From NCBI GenBank assembly GCA_037190805.1, contig JBBCJR010000003.1, positions 10,092 through 74,091 on the forward strand: a stretch of DNA of 64,000 bases, given 5' to 3'. The notes under the pieces are model-generated. The model ran no database searches. It was not told the DNA's origin and saw only the letters and a list, made by a program, of their open reading frames with translations. This document shows positions 43,904 to 51,628 of this stretch, in pieces; positions within the stretch are counted from its first letter, which is position 1, and every line of letters starts with the position of its first letter. The DNA is from JBBCJR01 sp037190805. GTDB lineage: Bacteria > Pseudomonadota > Alphaproteobacteria > Sphingomonadales > Sphingomonadaceae. The translations under genes were made by a program, and so were the position numbers.

Positions 43904-44512
43904 ATGAGATACGGACGAATGGCACTACTTCTAGCGTGCCTTGGCGGCCTTGCCGCGCCAGCGCTGGCACAGACCCCAGCGCCGGCCAGCGTCCCCGCCG
44001 GACCGGCCGGGACCTACCGGATCAATCCCAGCGACGAACTGGAAATCTATGTCTGGGGCGAAGAACGTCTGCAGCGGGTCCTGAAGGTCCTGCCGGACGG
44101 CACCTTCTCCTTCCCGCTGGTGGGCGTCGTCCACGCGGCCGGGCGCACCACCGTCGATGTCGAGGACGAGGTGGAAAAGCGACTTGCCGCCCAGTATCGC
44201 GAAGCGCCACCTCAGGTAACCGTCTCGGTCCGTGATGCGGCCGGAATGATGTTTTCGGTGATCGGCAAGGTCCGGTCGCCCGGCACCTTCCCTCTCAGCC
44301 GTCCCCTAGACGTGCTGCAGGCATTGAGCCTTGCCGGCGGACCGGGCGAGTTCGCCGACGTGGGGTCGGTTATGATCCTGCGGCGGCAAGGCGACAAGCC
44401 GGCCGTCATCCGCACCCGCCTTACCGATGTGCTGCGCGGACGGGCAGGCGCGAATGAACTGGGTGAGGGCCTGCCAACGCTGATGAGCGGCGACGTGGTG
44501 ATCGTTCCATGA
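43904..44512 (+). CDS. Polysaccharide export protein, Wza/GumB type
   Basis: A 202-residue periplasmic/outer-membrane exporter component. Signal peptide about 1-22 (MALLLACLGGLAAPALA). The Poly_export domain shows YRINPSDELEIYVWGEERLQ, VLPDGTFSFPLVGVV and VSVRDAAGMMFSVIGKVRSPGTF (in pieces), followed by an SLBB-like end (LDVLQALSLAGG, SGDVVIVP). There is no lipobox cysteine, unlike E. coli Wza, so it is probably not a lipoprotein. It opens an operon in which each later gene is coupled by overlap; its stop overlaps the barrel-protein ATG. Confidence 0.93.
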   Translation: MRYGRMALLLACLGGLAAPALAQTPAPASVPAGPAGTYRINPSDELEIYVWGEERLQRVLKVLPDGTFSFPLVGVVHAAGRTTVDVEDEVEKRLAAQYREAPPQVTVSVRDAAGMMFSVIGKVRSPGTFPLSRPLDVLQALSLAGGPGEFADVGSVMILRRQGDKPAVIRTRLTDVLRGRAGANELGEGLPTLMSGDVVIVP

Positions 44513-45651
44513 TCGCGCCCCGCATTCTCGCCACCGCGGCCCTGCTGGTCGCCGCCTCGCCAGCCTTCGCTCAGTCGGGCTTTTCCGTCACGGCCGATGC
44601 GAGCGTCGGCTACAGCAGCAATCCCTTCCTGATCGACGGCGCGTCGACTGGAAGCGGCTATGGCAATCTTACCCTGCGTCCGCGCTACGATCATGAAACG
44701 GCGCGCGGGGTCACCAGCCTGTCGGGCACCTATTCACGCAGCCAGTACTTCCGGCGCTATTCCCATGCCGAAGGCTATTCGGTCGATCTCAGCCACGATC
44801 AGCAGGTCAACGAAAAGCTGAGCATCAACGGCAGCGTCGGCTATAATAGCTCGCTGACGGGGCTGACCGATCCGATCGACATCGGCACCGGCGCGTTCCG
44901 GCAGCGGCGCAACCTGTTCCATGCCAGGGGCGGCATCGCCTATCGGCCGGACAGCCGTTCGACCTGGACCGCGGAGGCCGGCTATCAACATGCCCGCTAT
45001 CCTGATCAGAACATCAACCAGTTGTTCGCCTTCAACTACGACCAATATGATGGCAGCATCGGGTATCGGCGCGCGGTGTCCGAGACATTGGAAATCGGTG
45101 TGCGCTTTTCCGCTCTCCGCTTCGAATCAGCGTTCGGGCTCAACAGCGATATGTTCACACCGGCGGTGACCGTGAACAAGCGGTTCAGCGATCGGCTGAC
45201 GCTCGACGGATCGGTCGGCGTGATGTTCCGCAAATCGCGCGGCGGTGGTCTACCTGACGACAAGTTCACCGGCCTCTCCACCGGCCTCAGCCTGTGCGAC
45301 ACGACAACACGGGGCAATCTTTGCCTTCGCGTCCGCCGAGACTCCACCTCGACCGGGCTGGGTGAGTTGCGGACCCTCAACGAAGCCGGCGTCGACTATT
45401 CCTATCGCGTGACCGAACGCGACACCGTGACATTGAACGGCCTCTATTCCCGGTCTTCGGGCCGCAGTGTCCTGATCGGCGATCGTATCGAATACGCGTC
45501 CGTCGGCGGCCGCTATGCCCGTCAGCTCAACGAACGGATGACCGTGTCGGCCGGGGCCAGCTATCGCTGGCGCGATCTTCGCAACATCGTCAGCGCTGAC
45601 GACATCAGCGGCGACGTCACTCTCACCGTCCGTTGGGGCGCCCGTCGATGA
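44509..45651 (+). CDS. Outer membrane beta-barrel protein of the EPS locus
   Basis: A 380-residue protein with a signal peptide (ILATAALLVAASPAFAQ) and alternating amphipathic strands throughout, many ending in aromatic residues (for example SGTYSRSQYFRRYSHAEGYS and RGGIAYRPDSRSTWTAEAGY). The last strand ends VTLTVRWGARR rather than in a terminal Phe. It fits the 'putative beta-barrel porin 2' type found in sphingomonad EPS operons. The likely role is a conduit or accessory for polysaccharide release together with the Wza-like protein upstream (4-bp overlap). It also overlaps the Wzz-like ATG by 4 bp. Confidence 0.85.
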   Translation: MIAPRILATAALLVAASPAFAQSGFSVTADASVGYSSNPFLIDGASTGSGYGNLTLRPRYDHETARGVTSLSGTYSRSQYFRRYSHAEGYSVDLSHDQQVNEKLSINGSVGYNSSLTGLTDPIDIGTGAFRQRRNLFHARGGIAYRPDSRSTWTAEAGYQHARYPDQNINQLFAFNYDQYDGSIGYRRAVSETLEIGVRFSALRFESAFGLNSDMFTPAVTVNKRFSDRLTLDGSVGVMFRKSRGGGLPDDKFTGLSTGLSLCDTTTRGNLCLRVRRDSTSTGLGELRTLNEAGVDYSYRVTERDTVTLNGLYSRSSGRSVLIGDRIEYASVGGRYARQLNERMTVSAGASYRWRDLRNIVSADDISGDVTLTVRWGARR

Positions 45652-47111
45652 GCGTCGATGAGCGCCTGGACGAGGAAAGCGGCGGAGGGCTGATCTCTCA
45701 CCTGCCGGCGATGCTATGGCAGCGTCGCTGGCTGGTGATCCTGCCGGCCCTTCTCGTCATCATCGGCGCGACCGCGACCGCCCTGCTGATGAAGCCGCTT
45801 TACCGTTCGCAGGCGATCGTTGTCGTCGAATCGCAGCAGTTGCCGCTGGAGCTGGTGAATTCGTCGCTGACCAATGTCATCGACCAGCGCATCGCCAAGG
45901 TCCGCCAGCAGGTGCTCAGCCGGCCCGACCTCATCGCCCTTATCCAGCGCTACAACCTCTATCCCGATGAGCGGCAGAGCATGCCGCTGTCCAAGGTGAT
46001 CGAGGAAATGCGCGATGCGACCGTCGTCGAAGCGATCAGCGCCGACATCGAGGCACGGGCGCGGCCCGGCACATCGAACACGATCGCCTTTGCAATCGGC
46101 TTCGAATATGCCGACGCGCCAACCACACAGCTGATCGCGCAGGAGTTCGTCACCCGCTTTCTCGAGCGCGACGCGGCGGAGAAGACCCAGCAGGCCGTCG
46201 GCACCGCAGAATTCCTTGGCGAGCAGGGCGAAGGGCTACGGTCCCAGATCGCCGAGGTGGAAGCGCGGATCACCCAGCTCAAGGCGCAGAATGCAGGCAT
46301 CCTGTCCGAAAACATGATGGGCCTGCCGCCGATGATGGACAATGGCCGCATCGACGCCGAGATCAATGCCATCAACCGCGATAACACCCGCCTGCTTGCC
46401 CAGCAGCGCGCCGGTGGCGGAACCGAAGTTGCACAGGCCGAACAGCGGCTGCGCGAACTCAGCGCCGTCTATTCCGAGGATCACCCCGACGTCATTCAGG
46501 CCAAGCGCAGGGTAGACTCCGCCCGCGCCTCCGCCCGCGCCACAGGCGGCATCTCGCCGGAAGAGGCCGAGATTTCAGCCAATCGCGCCCGCATCGCGGC
46601 GCTGCTGCGCGAAAAATCGGCCTTGGCGTCGATGGACGCCGCCTCGCGCTCAGCCCGTGCTCGCGCGCCCGTGGTACTGGAAGAGGTCAATCAGCTGGAG
46701 AAGCAGGCCGAGGGCCTGCGCCTCCAATATCAGCAGCTCGGCGGCAAGCTGATGACCGCCCAGGTTTCAGCCCGCATGGAAAGCGAGCAGAAGGGCGAGC
46801 GCCTTACGGTCGCCGATCCACCCGTCGTGCCCGATTCGCCGCTGCGTCCCAACCGACCGCTGCTGATCGCCGGAGGTGTCGTCGGCGGCCTGGCGCTTGG
46901 CGTGGCGCTGGCATTGGCGGTGGAGCTATTGCGCCGCCCCGTCCGAGGTTCGGAGGCTTTGCGAGGCATCGTCGGCGCACCGCCGCTGGTCGTCATTCCA
47001 ACGCTCAGCCCCAAGCCATCGGTCGCGGAACGGCTGGTCAAGCGGATCAGCGCGCGGTTCAGCCCCCGCCGCAAGCGCATGCGCCGGCTCGTTCCCACAA
47101 GTGCAGAGTAA
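45648..47111 (+). CDS. Wzz/GumC-type polysaccharide co-polymerase
   Basis: A 487-residue chain-length determinant. Two transmembrane helices bracket a large periplasmic part: TM1 near 25-45 (WLVILPALLVIIGATATALLM) and TM2 near 405-425 (PLLIAGGVVGGLALGVALAL). In between are long helical/coiled-coil segments (LRSQIAEVEARITQLKAQNA, EEAEISANRARIAALLREKS) and VVPDSPLRPNRPLL just before TM2, the proline-rich family signature. It sets polymer length and regulates export, normally together with a BY-kinase, which is the next gene. It lacks the kinase domain itself. The ATG at 45648 overlaps the preceding stop. Confidence 0.93.
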   Translation: MSVDERLDEESGGGLISHLPAMLWQRRWLVILPALLVIIGATATALLMKPLYRSQAIVVVESQQLPLELVNSSLTNVIDQRIAKVRQQVLSRPDLIALIQRYNLYPDERQSMPLSKVIEEMRDATVVEAISADIEARARPGTSNTIAFAIGFEYADAPTTQLIAQEFVTRFLERDAAEKTQQAVGTAEFLGEQGEGLRSQIAEVEARITQLKAQNAGILSENMMGLPPMMDNGRIDAEINAINRDNTRLLAQQRAGGGTEVAQAEQRLRELSAVYSEDHPDVIQAKRRVDSARASARATGGISPEEAEISANRARIAALLREKSALASMDAASRSARARAPVVLEEVNQLEKQAEGLRLQYQQLGGKLMTAQVSARMESEQKGERLTVADPPVVPDSPLRPNRPLLIAGGVVGGLALGVALALAVELLRRPVRGSEALRGIVGAPPLVVIPTLSPKPSVAERLVKRISARFSPRRKRMRRLVPTSAE

Positions 47112-47143
47112 CGGCCCCAGCCGGGCCAGCAGGATCATTCCCC

Positions 47144-47950
47144 ATGCTGACAGCCAATAGCGACGCCGGACCATCGGTCCTTCTGACGGATGCGCAACCG
47201 ATCCTGCCCTCGCCCGAGGCGACGCGGGCGATCGAGATCGGCCACGATCTCCTGCTCGACAACGGGGTGTTCGGTTTCGACGTCGACGACATCCGGTCGC
47301 GGCCCTTCAACCTGCTGCGCTCGCAGGTGCGCAAATATCTGCGCCGCAGCCAGGCGAAGCTGATCGGTGTCATTTCCGCGACGCCAGGCGTGGGCAAGAC
47401 CTTCGTCGCCTGCAATCTGGCGGCGGCGATGTCACGCATTCCAGGTGTCGACGCCTATCTTGTCGATCTCGACCTGCGCCGCCCCTCGGTCGCCGACCGC
47501 TTCGGTCTCGAACGGATGCCGGGCGTTCAGGATTATCTGCTCGAAGAGCTGGACGACCTCGCCGCAGCCGCCTTCCGCCCATCCGATCAGCGCCTCGTCG
47601 TGCTGCCGTCGTCCGGCGGACCGGCGCCTTCGGCCGAATTGCTCGACAATCCCCGCGCCGACCTGCTGTTTGCCGGGCTACGTGCGTTGCCGGAACAAGC
47701 GGTGGTCATCGTCGACATGCCGCCGGTGTTCGCCAATGACGACGCCGCGATCATTGCCAGTCGCGTCGACGCGCTGCTGTTCGTGGTCGAGGACGGCGTC
47801 ACCACCGGCAAACAGATCAAGGACGGCATCCGCCTGTTGGCGCCGACGCCTGTTCTCGGGACTGTTCTCAACCGTTACCGGCGCGGTCTGGTGGCCGATG
47901 AATATGGCTACGGCTTTGCCTATGGTTATGAATATAAAGCCGAAGGCTGA
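47144..47950 (+). CDS. BY-kinase (CpsD/CapB-like tyrosine kinase)
   Basis: A 268-residue cytoplasmic kinase of the bacterial tyrosine-kinase (BY-kinase) family. Walker A is ISATPGVGKTFVACNL (about 78-93), Walker A' is LVDLDLRRPSV (about 108-118) and Walker B is VVIVDMPPVF. The C-terminus carries a Tyr cluster, EYGYGFAYGYEYKAEG, the usual autophosphorylation tail. It partners the Wzz-like protein to control polymerisation and export. Its coding sequence overlaps the next gene's start by 23 bp within the Tyr cluster. Confidence 0.94.
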   Translation: MLTANSDAGPSVLLTDAQPILPSPEATRAIEIGHDLLLDNGVFGFDVDDIRSRPFNLLRSQVRKYLRRSQAKLIGVISATPGVGKTFVACNLAAAMSRIPGVDAYLVDLDLRRPSVADRFGLERMPGVQDYLLEELDDLAAAAFRPSDQRLVVLPSSGGPAPSAELLDNPRADLLFAGLRALPEQAVVIVDMPPVFANDDAAIIASRVDALLFVVEDGVTTGKQIKDGIRLLAPTPVLGTVLNRYRRGLVADEYGYGFAYGYEYKAEG

Positions 47951-49031
47951 CGCTGGCGCAACCCGAGACGCCCGCCCTCTTCCGTCTGGATTTGATGGCC
48001 GCGATCTGGTCGTCATCATCGTCAATTACCGGACGCCGGAACATGTCGCGCGGTGCCTGGATTCGCTTGCAGCAGAACGGCTGCGCACGCCTGGCTTCAG
48101 CGTCGTTGTCGTCGATGGCGGCTCCGCTGACGGATCGGCCGACCGGCTGGCCCGCCTGATCGCCGACAGCGATATTCGCCATTGGGTGCGGCTGATCGCC
48201 CTGGGGGTGAACGGTGGCTTCGGTTACGCCAACAATCAGGCCATGCTGACTCTGGCTGCGGAAGGCCGGCGGCCCGAAGCGATCCTGCTCCTAAACCCCG
48301 ACACGATCGTGCGGCCCGGTGCGCTGGCGGCACTGCTAGGGCGGCTCGCCAGTGATAGTCGGATCGGCGCCGTAGGCGCCCGGCTCGAGCATGAGGATGG
48401 CAGGCCCCAGGGCGGAGTGTTCCGGTTTCCATCCCTGCGCGATGAGTTCTGTCGTGGAGCCCGCACTGCCGTGATCGATCGCCTGATGCGGCGACCGCCG
48501 ATCGTCATCGACACCGATGTCGCATGCGCAGTGCCATGGGTGACCGGCGCCGCCGTCTTGCTGCGCCGCGACGCGCTGGCGGAAACCGGCCTGTTCGACG
48601 ACGGATTCTTCCTTTATTTCGAGGAAACCGAATTGATGCAGCGGCTCAGTCGGAAAGGCTGGGCATGCTGGCATGAGCCAACGGCGCGGGTCGTCCATTA
48701 TTATGGCCAGGCGACAGGCTTGCGCGATCCCGTCACTGGCGCCCATCGCGCCGCCCGCCTGCCCGCCTACTGGTATCGCTCGCGCCGGCGCTATTGGGTT
48801 CGCGTCCATGGCAGCGCTGTGGCGGTGATCGCAGGCCTGTCGTGGCTGGCGGGACGGGCGCTGTGGCGGACCCGGTGCCTGCTGACCCGGCGCATTGACG
48901 ACACCCCGCCCCGTGGCGGCCGAGACCTGCTGCGCCTCGGGCTGTGGCCGTCACGCGCCGATCGGGGGGCCGGCGGCCCGGTGGCGATCGACGAGCGTCC
49001 CGGCGCCCTCCCCGCCTGGGTGGAAAAATGA
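47928..49031 (+). CDS. Family 2 glycosyltransferase (rhamnosyltransferase-like)
   Basis: About 367 residues, GT2 with the rhamnosyltransferase/WbbL-like opening DLVVIIVNYRTPEHVARCLDSL, then VVVVDGGSADGSA, GGFGYANNQAM, LLLNPDTIV (DxD-like) and WVTGAAVLLRRDAL with FDDGFFLYFEETEL. The GGFGxxNN and NPD motifs are shared with dTDP-rhamnosyl and related transferases; the donor is not certain. The ATG at 47928 (or 47922) lies inside the BY-kinase Tyr-cluster codons, a 23-bp overlap. The stop overlaps the next ATG by 4 bp. Confidence 0.9.
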   Translation: MNIKPKADAGATRDARPLPSGFDGRDLVVIIVNYRTPEHVARCLDSLAAERLRTPGFSVVVVDGGSADGSADRLARLIADSDIRHWVRLIALGVNGGFGYANNQAMLTLAAEGRRPEAILLLNPDTIVRPGALAALLGRLASDSRIGAVGARLEHEDGRPQGGVFRFPSLRDEFCRGARTAVIDRLMRRPPIVIDTDVACAVPWVTGAAVLLRRDALAETGLFDDGFFLYFEETELMQRLSRKGWACWHEPTARVVHYYGQATGLRDPVTGAHRAARLPAYWYRSRRRYWVRVHGSAVAVIAGLSWLAGRALWRTRCLLTRRIDDTPPRGGRDLLRLGLWPSRADRGAGGPVAIDERPGALPAWVEK

Positions 49032-50032
49032 CCACCATGGCCGACCTCGCCGTCGTCGTGATCGGCCGCAACGAAGGCGCGCGATTGATCGCCTGTCTGG
49101 AATCGATCGGGAGCGCGGGACCCGTCGTCTATGTCGATTCAGGATCGACCGACGGCAGCATCGAGGCGGCGCTGGCACGTGGAGCCGATGTCGTCAATCT
49201 CGACCTGCGTAGGCCGTTTACCGCCGCCCGGGCCCGCAACATGGGGCTGGCACGGCTGAAGGCACGGGGTTTCACCGGCACGTTCGTCCAGATGATCGAC
49301 GGCGACTGCCAGCTGGCACCGGGCTGGATGGAACGGGCACGAGCAGCGCTCGAAGCCGATCCGGACCTGGCGATCGTGTTCGGCAGGCGCCGCGAGCGCC
49401 ATCCGCAGGCGTCGATCTACAACTGGCTGTGTGACGTGGAATGGGCCGTCCCGCCGGGTCCCGTCCGTTATTGCGGCGGGGACGTCATGCTGCGCCAGAG
49501 CGCGGTGGAAGCGGTTGGCGGCTATCCCGACGACATGATCGCCGGCGAGGAACCGGACCTGTCGATCCGCCTGCGCCGCGCGGGATGGCGGCTGGAATGC
49601 CTGGACGTGGAAATGACCCTCCATGATGCGGCGATCCACCATTTCGGTCAGTGGTGGCGACGCGCGACGCGCGCTGGCCACGCCTATGCCGAACTGGCCG
49701 CGCGTCATGGCGGCGATCATCGCCGCCGCGCCTTCAGCGCCCTGCTATGGGGCGTGGCGATTCCGGTGACCGCTCTCGCCCTCATCGCCATCGACATTCG
49801 CGCCGCAGTGCTGGTCGCCCTGTTGCTGCCGTTGCAGATTCTCCGCACCGCGGCGCGCCTTTCCCGACCTTGGGCATCCGCACTGACCGTCGCCGCCTTC
49901 CACATGCTAGTCAAACCTGCTCAGGCCGTCGGCATGGCGCGCTGGGCGATTAACCGGCTGCGCGGCCGCCAGGCCACGCTGATCGAATATAAAGGCGATG
50001 ACAGCACCCCTGGCGGGAGGGGCGGCCAATGA
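49028..50032 (+). CDS. Family 2 glycosyltransferase with membrane helices
   Basis: A 334-residue GT2. The catalytic part has LAVVVIGRNEGARLIACLES, VYVDSGSTDGSI, ARARNMGLARL, QMIDGDCQLAPGWM and GEEPDLSIRLRRAGW, the last serving as acceptor/base region. C-terminal hydrophobic stretches (ALLWGVAIPVTALALIAIDI and AVLVALLLPLQIL) anchor it to the inner membrane. The start overlaps the preceding stop (ATGA) and the stop overlaps the acyltransferase start in the same way, so these three enzymes are translated as a block. Confidence 0.9.
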   Translation: MTTMADLAVVVIGRNEGARLIACLESIGSAGPVVYVDSGSTDGSIEAALARGADVVNLDLRRPFTAARARNMGLARLKARGFTGTFVQMIDGDCQLAPGWMERARAALEADPDLAIVFGRRRERHPQASIYNWLCDVEWAVPPGPVRYCGGDVMLRQSAVEAVGGYPDDMIAGEEPDLSIRLRRAGWRLECLDVEMTLHDAAIHHFGQWWRRATRAGHAYAELAARHGGDHRRRAFSALLWGVAIPVTALALIAIDIRAAVLVALLLPLQILRTAARLSRPWASALTVAAFHMLVKPAQAVGMARWAINRLRGRQATLIEYKGDDSTPGGRGGQ

Positions 50033-50556
50033 CCTCCCCCGGCCTGTTCGCCTTGATTGCGGAGGACTGGCGTGCCCATGGCCGCGACTGGACCCGCCCC
50101 GGCTTCCGTGCGCTGGCTGTTCATCGCTTCGGCAATTGGCGGATGGGGATTCGCGGCCGGCTGCTGCGCGCGCCTTTCAGCCTGCTCTACCGAACGCTGT
50201 TTCGCTTCTGCCGCAATGTTTACGGCATCGAGTTGCCGTGGTCTGCCGTCGTCGGCCGGCAGGTGGTGTTCGAGCATCAGGGCGGGATCGTCATCCACGG
50301 CGCGGCGGTGATCGGGGATCGCTGCACGATCCGTCAGAATTGCACCCTCGGTCTCCGTCGCCGCGACGACCCCCAAGGCGCACCGATCCTGGGCGCGAAT
50401 GTGGATGTCGGCGCGGGTGCGGTCATCCTTGGCCGGGTCCATCTGGGCGATGGCGCATTGATCGGGGCCAATGCCGTGGTCCTCGACGACGTGCCTGCCG
50501 GCGCCTTGGCCGTGGGCATTCCCGCGCGCATCATGCCCAAAGGCCAACAAAGCTAA
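50029..50556 (+). CDS. Hexapeptide-repeat acyltransferase (CysE-like)
   Basis: A 175-residue left-handed beta-helix acyltransferase of the serine-acetyltransferase-like group. Repeats follow [LIV]-G-x-x-x-x: VVFEHQGGIVIHGAAVIGDR, CTIRQNCTLGLRR, GANVDVGAGAVILGRVHLGD and GALIGANAVVLDDVP, with His residues in the catalytic region (EHQGGIVIHG). Its position after two glycosyltransferases suggests O-acetylation of the polysaccharide repeat unit rather than cysteine synthesis. It is the last gene of the operon and converges with tadA, 13 bp apart. Confidence 0.88.
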   Translation: MTSPGLFALIAEDWRAHGRDWTRPGFRALAVHRFGNWRMGIRGRLLRAPFSLLYRTLFRFCRNVYGIELPWSAVVGRQVVFEHQGGIVIHGAAVIGDRCTIRQNCTLGLRRRDDPQGAPILGANVDVGAGAVILGRVHLGDGALIGANAVVLDDVPAGALAVGIPARIMPKGQQS

Positions 50557-50569
50557 AACCGCGGCCGCG

Positions 50570-51031
50570 CTAACGCCGCGCCAGAAAGAAGTCCCTTAGC
50601 AAGGCGCCTGCGACCACTTCACCAATGCCGCTATAGACCTCGGGCGAATGATGACAGGTCGGCTGATCGAACACGCGGGCGCCGTGCTCCACCCCGCCCC
50701 CTTTGGGATCGGAGGCGCCGAAATACAACCGGGCGATACGGGCCAGGGAGATAGCGCCCGCGCACATCGCGCATGGCTCCAGCGTCACATGAAGATCGCA
50801 GCCGTTCAGCCGCTCGCTGCCCAGCTTGGCTGCCGCCGCCCGAATGGCGAGCATCTCCGCATGGGCGCTGGGATCGCGATCGGCGATGACCCGGTTGGCG
50901 GCAACAGCCAGCACCATGCCGTCGGGGCCGGTGACGACCGCTCCGACCGGCACCTCCCCCATGGCCGCCGCCGCGCGCGCCGCATCGAGCGCGAGCGCCA
51001 TCGCGCCGGACGGAGGAAAGGGGGATTGCAT
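50570..51031 (-). CDS. tadA: tRNA-specific adenosine deaminase
   Basis: A 153-residue TadA that converts A34 to inosine in tRNA-Arg(ACG). The zinc site is His57 and Glu59 in SAHAEMLAIR, and Cys87 and Cys90 in EPCAMCAGA. The substrate loop region is GEVPVGAVV. The C-terminus LRDFFLARR matches the family. An in-frame ATG ten codons in (MALALDAARAA) is a less likely start. It ends 13 bp from the acyltransferase stop. Confidence 0.95.
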   Translation of the reverse strand: MQSPFPPSGAMALALDAARAAAAMGEVPVGAVVTGPDGMVLAVAANRVIADRDPSAHAEMLAIRAAAAKLGSERLNGCDLHVTLEPCAMCAGAISLARIARLYFGASDPKGGGVEHGARVFDQPTCHHSPEVYSGIGEVVAGALLRDFFLARR

Positions 51032-51073
51032 ATCCGTGCTTATGGCGCGCCGGTACCGTTCGGGAAAGTCCGG

Positions 51074-51232
51074 TCAACGCCGCGTCGTCAGCCACACCGC
51101 ATGGATCACGCCGGGTATATAGCCCAGAGCGGTAAGGCCCGCGTTCAGCCAGAACCGCCGGTTCCGGCCTTCCCCCATGAACACGCCAAGAGGCGGCAGA
51201 ACGACCGAAGCCAACAGGCGCTGGGGGTTCAT
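51074..51232 (-). CDS. YqaE/Pmp3 family small membrane protein
   Basis: A 52-residue protein: MNPQRLLASVVLPPLGVFMG, then EGRNRRFWLNAGLTALGYIPG and VIHAVWLTTRR. The PPLGVF-x-x-G segment, an N-x-x-LT-x-L-G-Y-I-P-G-V-I-H-A core and a basic end are the Pmp3/YqaE signature, two short helices often stress-induced and involved in membrane potential maintenance. It lies 42 bp upstream of tadA on the same strand. Confidence 0.85.
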   Translation of the reverse strand: MNPQRLLASVVLPPLGVFMGEGRNRRFWLNAGLTALGYIPGVIHAVWLTTRR

Positions 51233-51248
51233 GCCGCCGCCCGTGTCA

Positions 51249-51527
51249 TCAGTTGGCCGGCCTCACGTCGACGGTGGGTACCTTCACATCGACTTTCTCG
51301 CGGTTGACCTCGACCTTCGGCACCTCGACATCCGTCGTCTTGGTGCCGACCTCAACCTTGGCGGTATTGACGTCGAAGGCCGGCATCTGGCCACCTTCGG
51401 CCCGGACTTCAGGCATTCGGGCGTCGCGGATCTGGCGAACGTCGATCAGACCGAAGGCGAAGGCCGCGATCACGGCGAGGATCGCCACCACGGCGATGAC
51501 AAGGCCGGTTCGTGCGCCGCTGGACAT
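51249..51527 (-). CDS. Single-pass membrane protein with repetitive Val/Lys/Asp tail
   Basis: A 92-residue protein. A membrane helix near residues 8-28 (GLVIAVVAILAVIAAFAFGL) leads to a periplasmic tail of alternating hydrophobic and charged residues: VEVGTKTTDVEVPKVEV and NREKVDVKVPTVDVRP, a tandem V-x-V pattern suggesting edge-to-edge beta-strands or a self-associating repeat. I do not recognise a named family. It lies 17 bp upstream of the YqaE-type gene, so the two may be co-expressed. Confidence 0.75.
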   Translation of the reverse strand: MSSGARTGLVIAVVAILAVIAAFAFGLIDVRQIRDARMPEVRAEGGQMPAFDVNTAKVEVGTKTTDVEVPKVEVNREKVDVKVPTVDVRPAN

Positions 51528-51598
51528 TGGTCCCTCCTGTTCCTTTTTTCGAACAGGGCATCAACGACGATGACAGATATTGGTTTCGCGGACCGGGC

Positions 51599-51619
51599 GC
51601 CGGGGGCATAGCCCCCGGC
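51599..51619 (-). terminator. Candidate terminator after typA
   Basis: GCCGGGGGC-ATA-GCCCCCGGC is a perfect 9-bp GC-rich stem with a 3-nt loop, 10 nt beyond the typA stop codon. There is no U-tract. Probable transcript end. Confidence 0.5.
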
Positions 51620-51628
51620 CGCTCCAGG

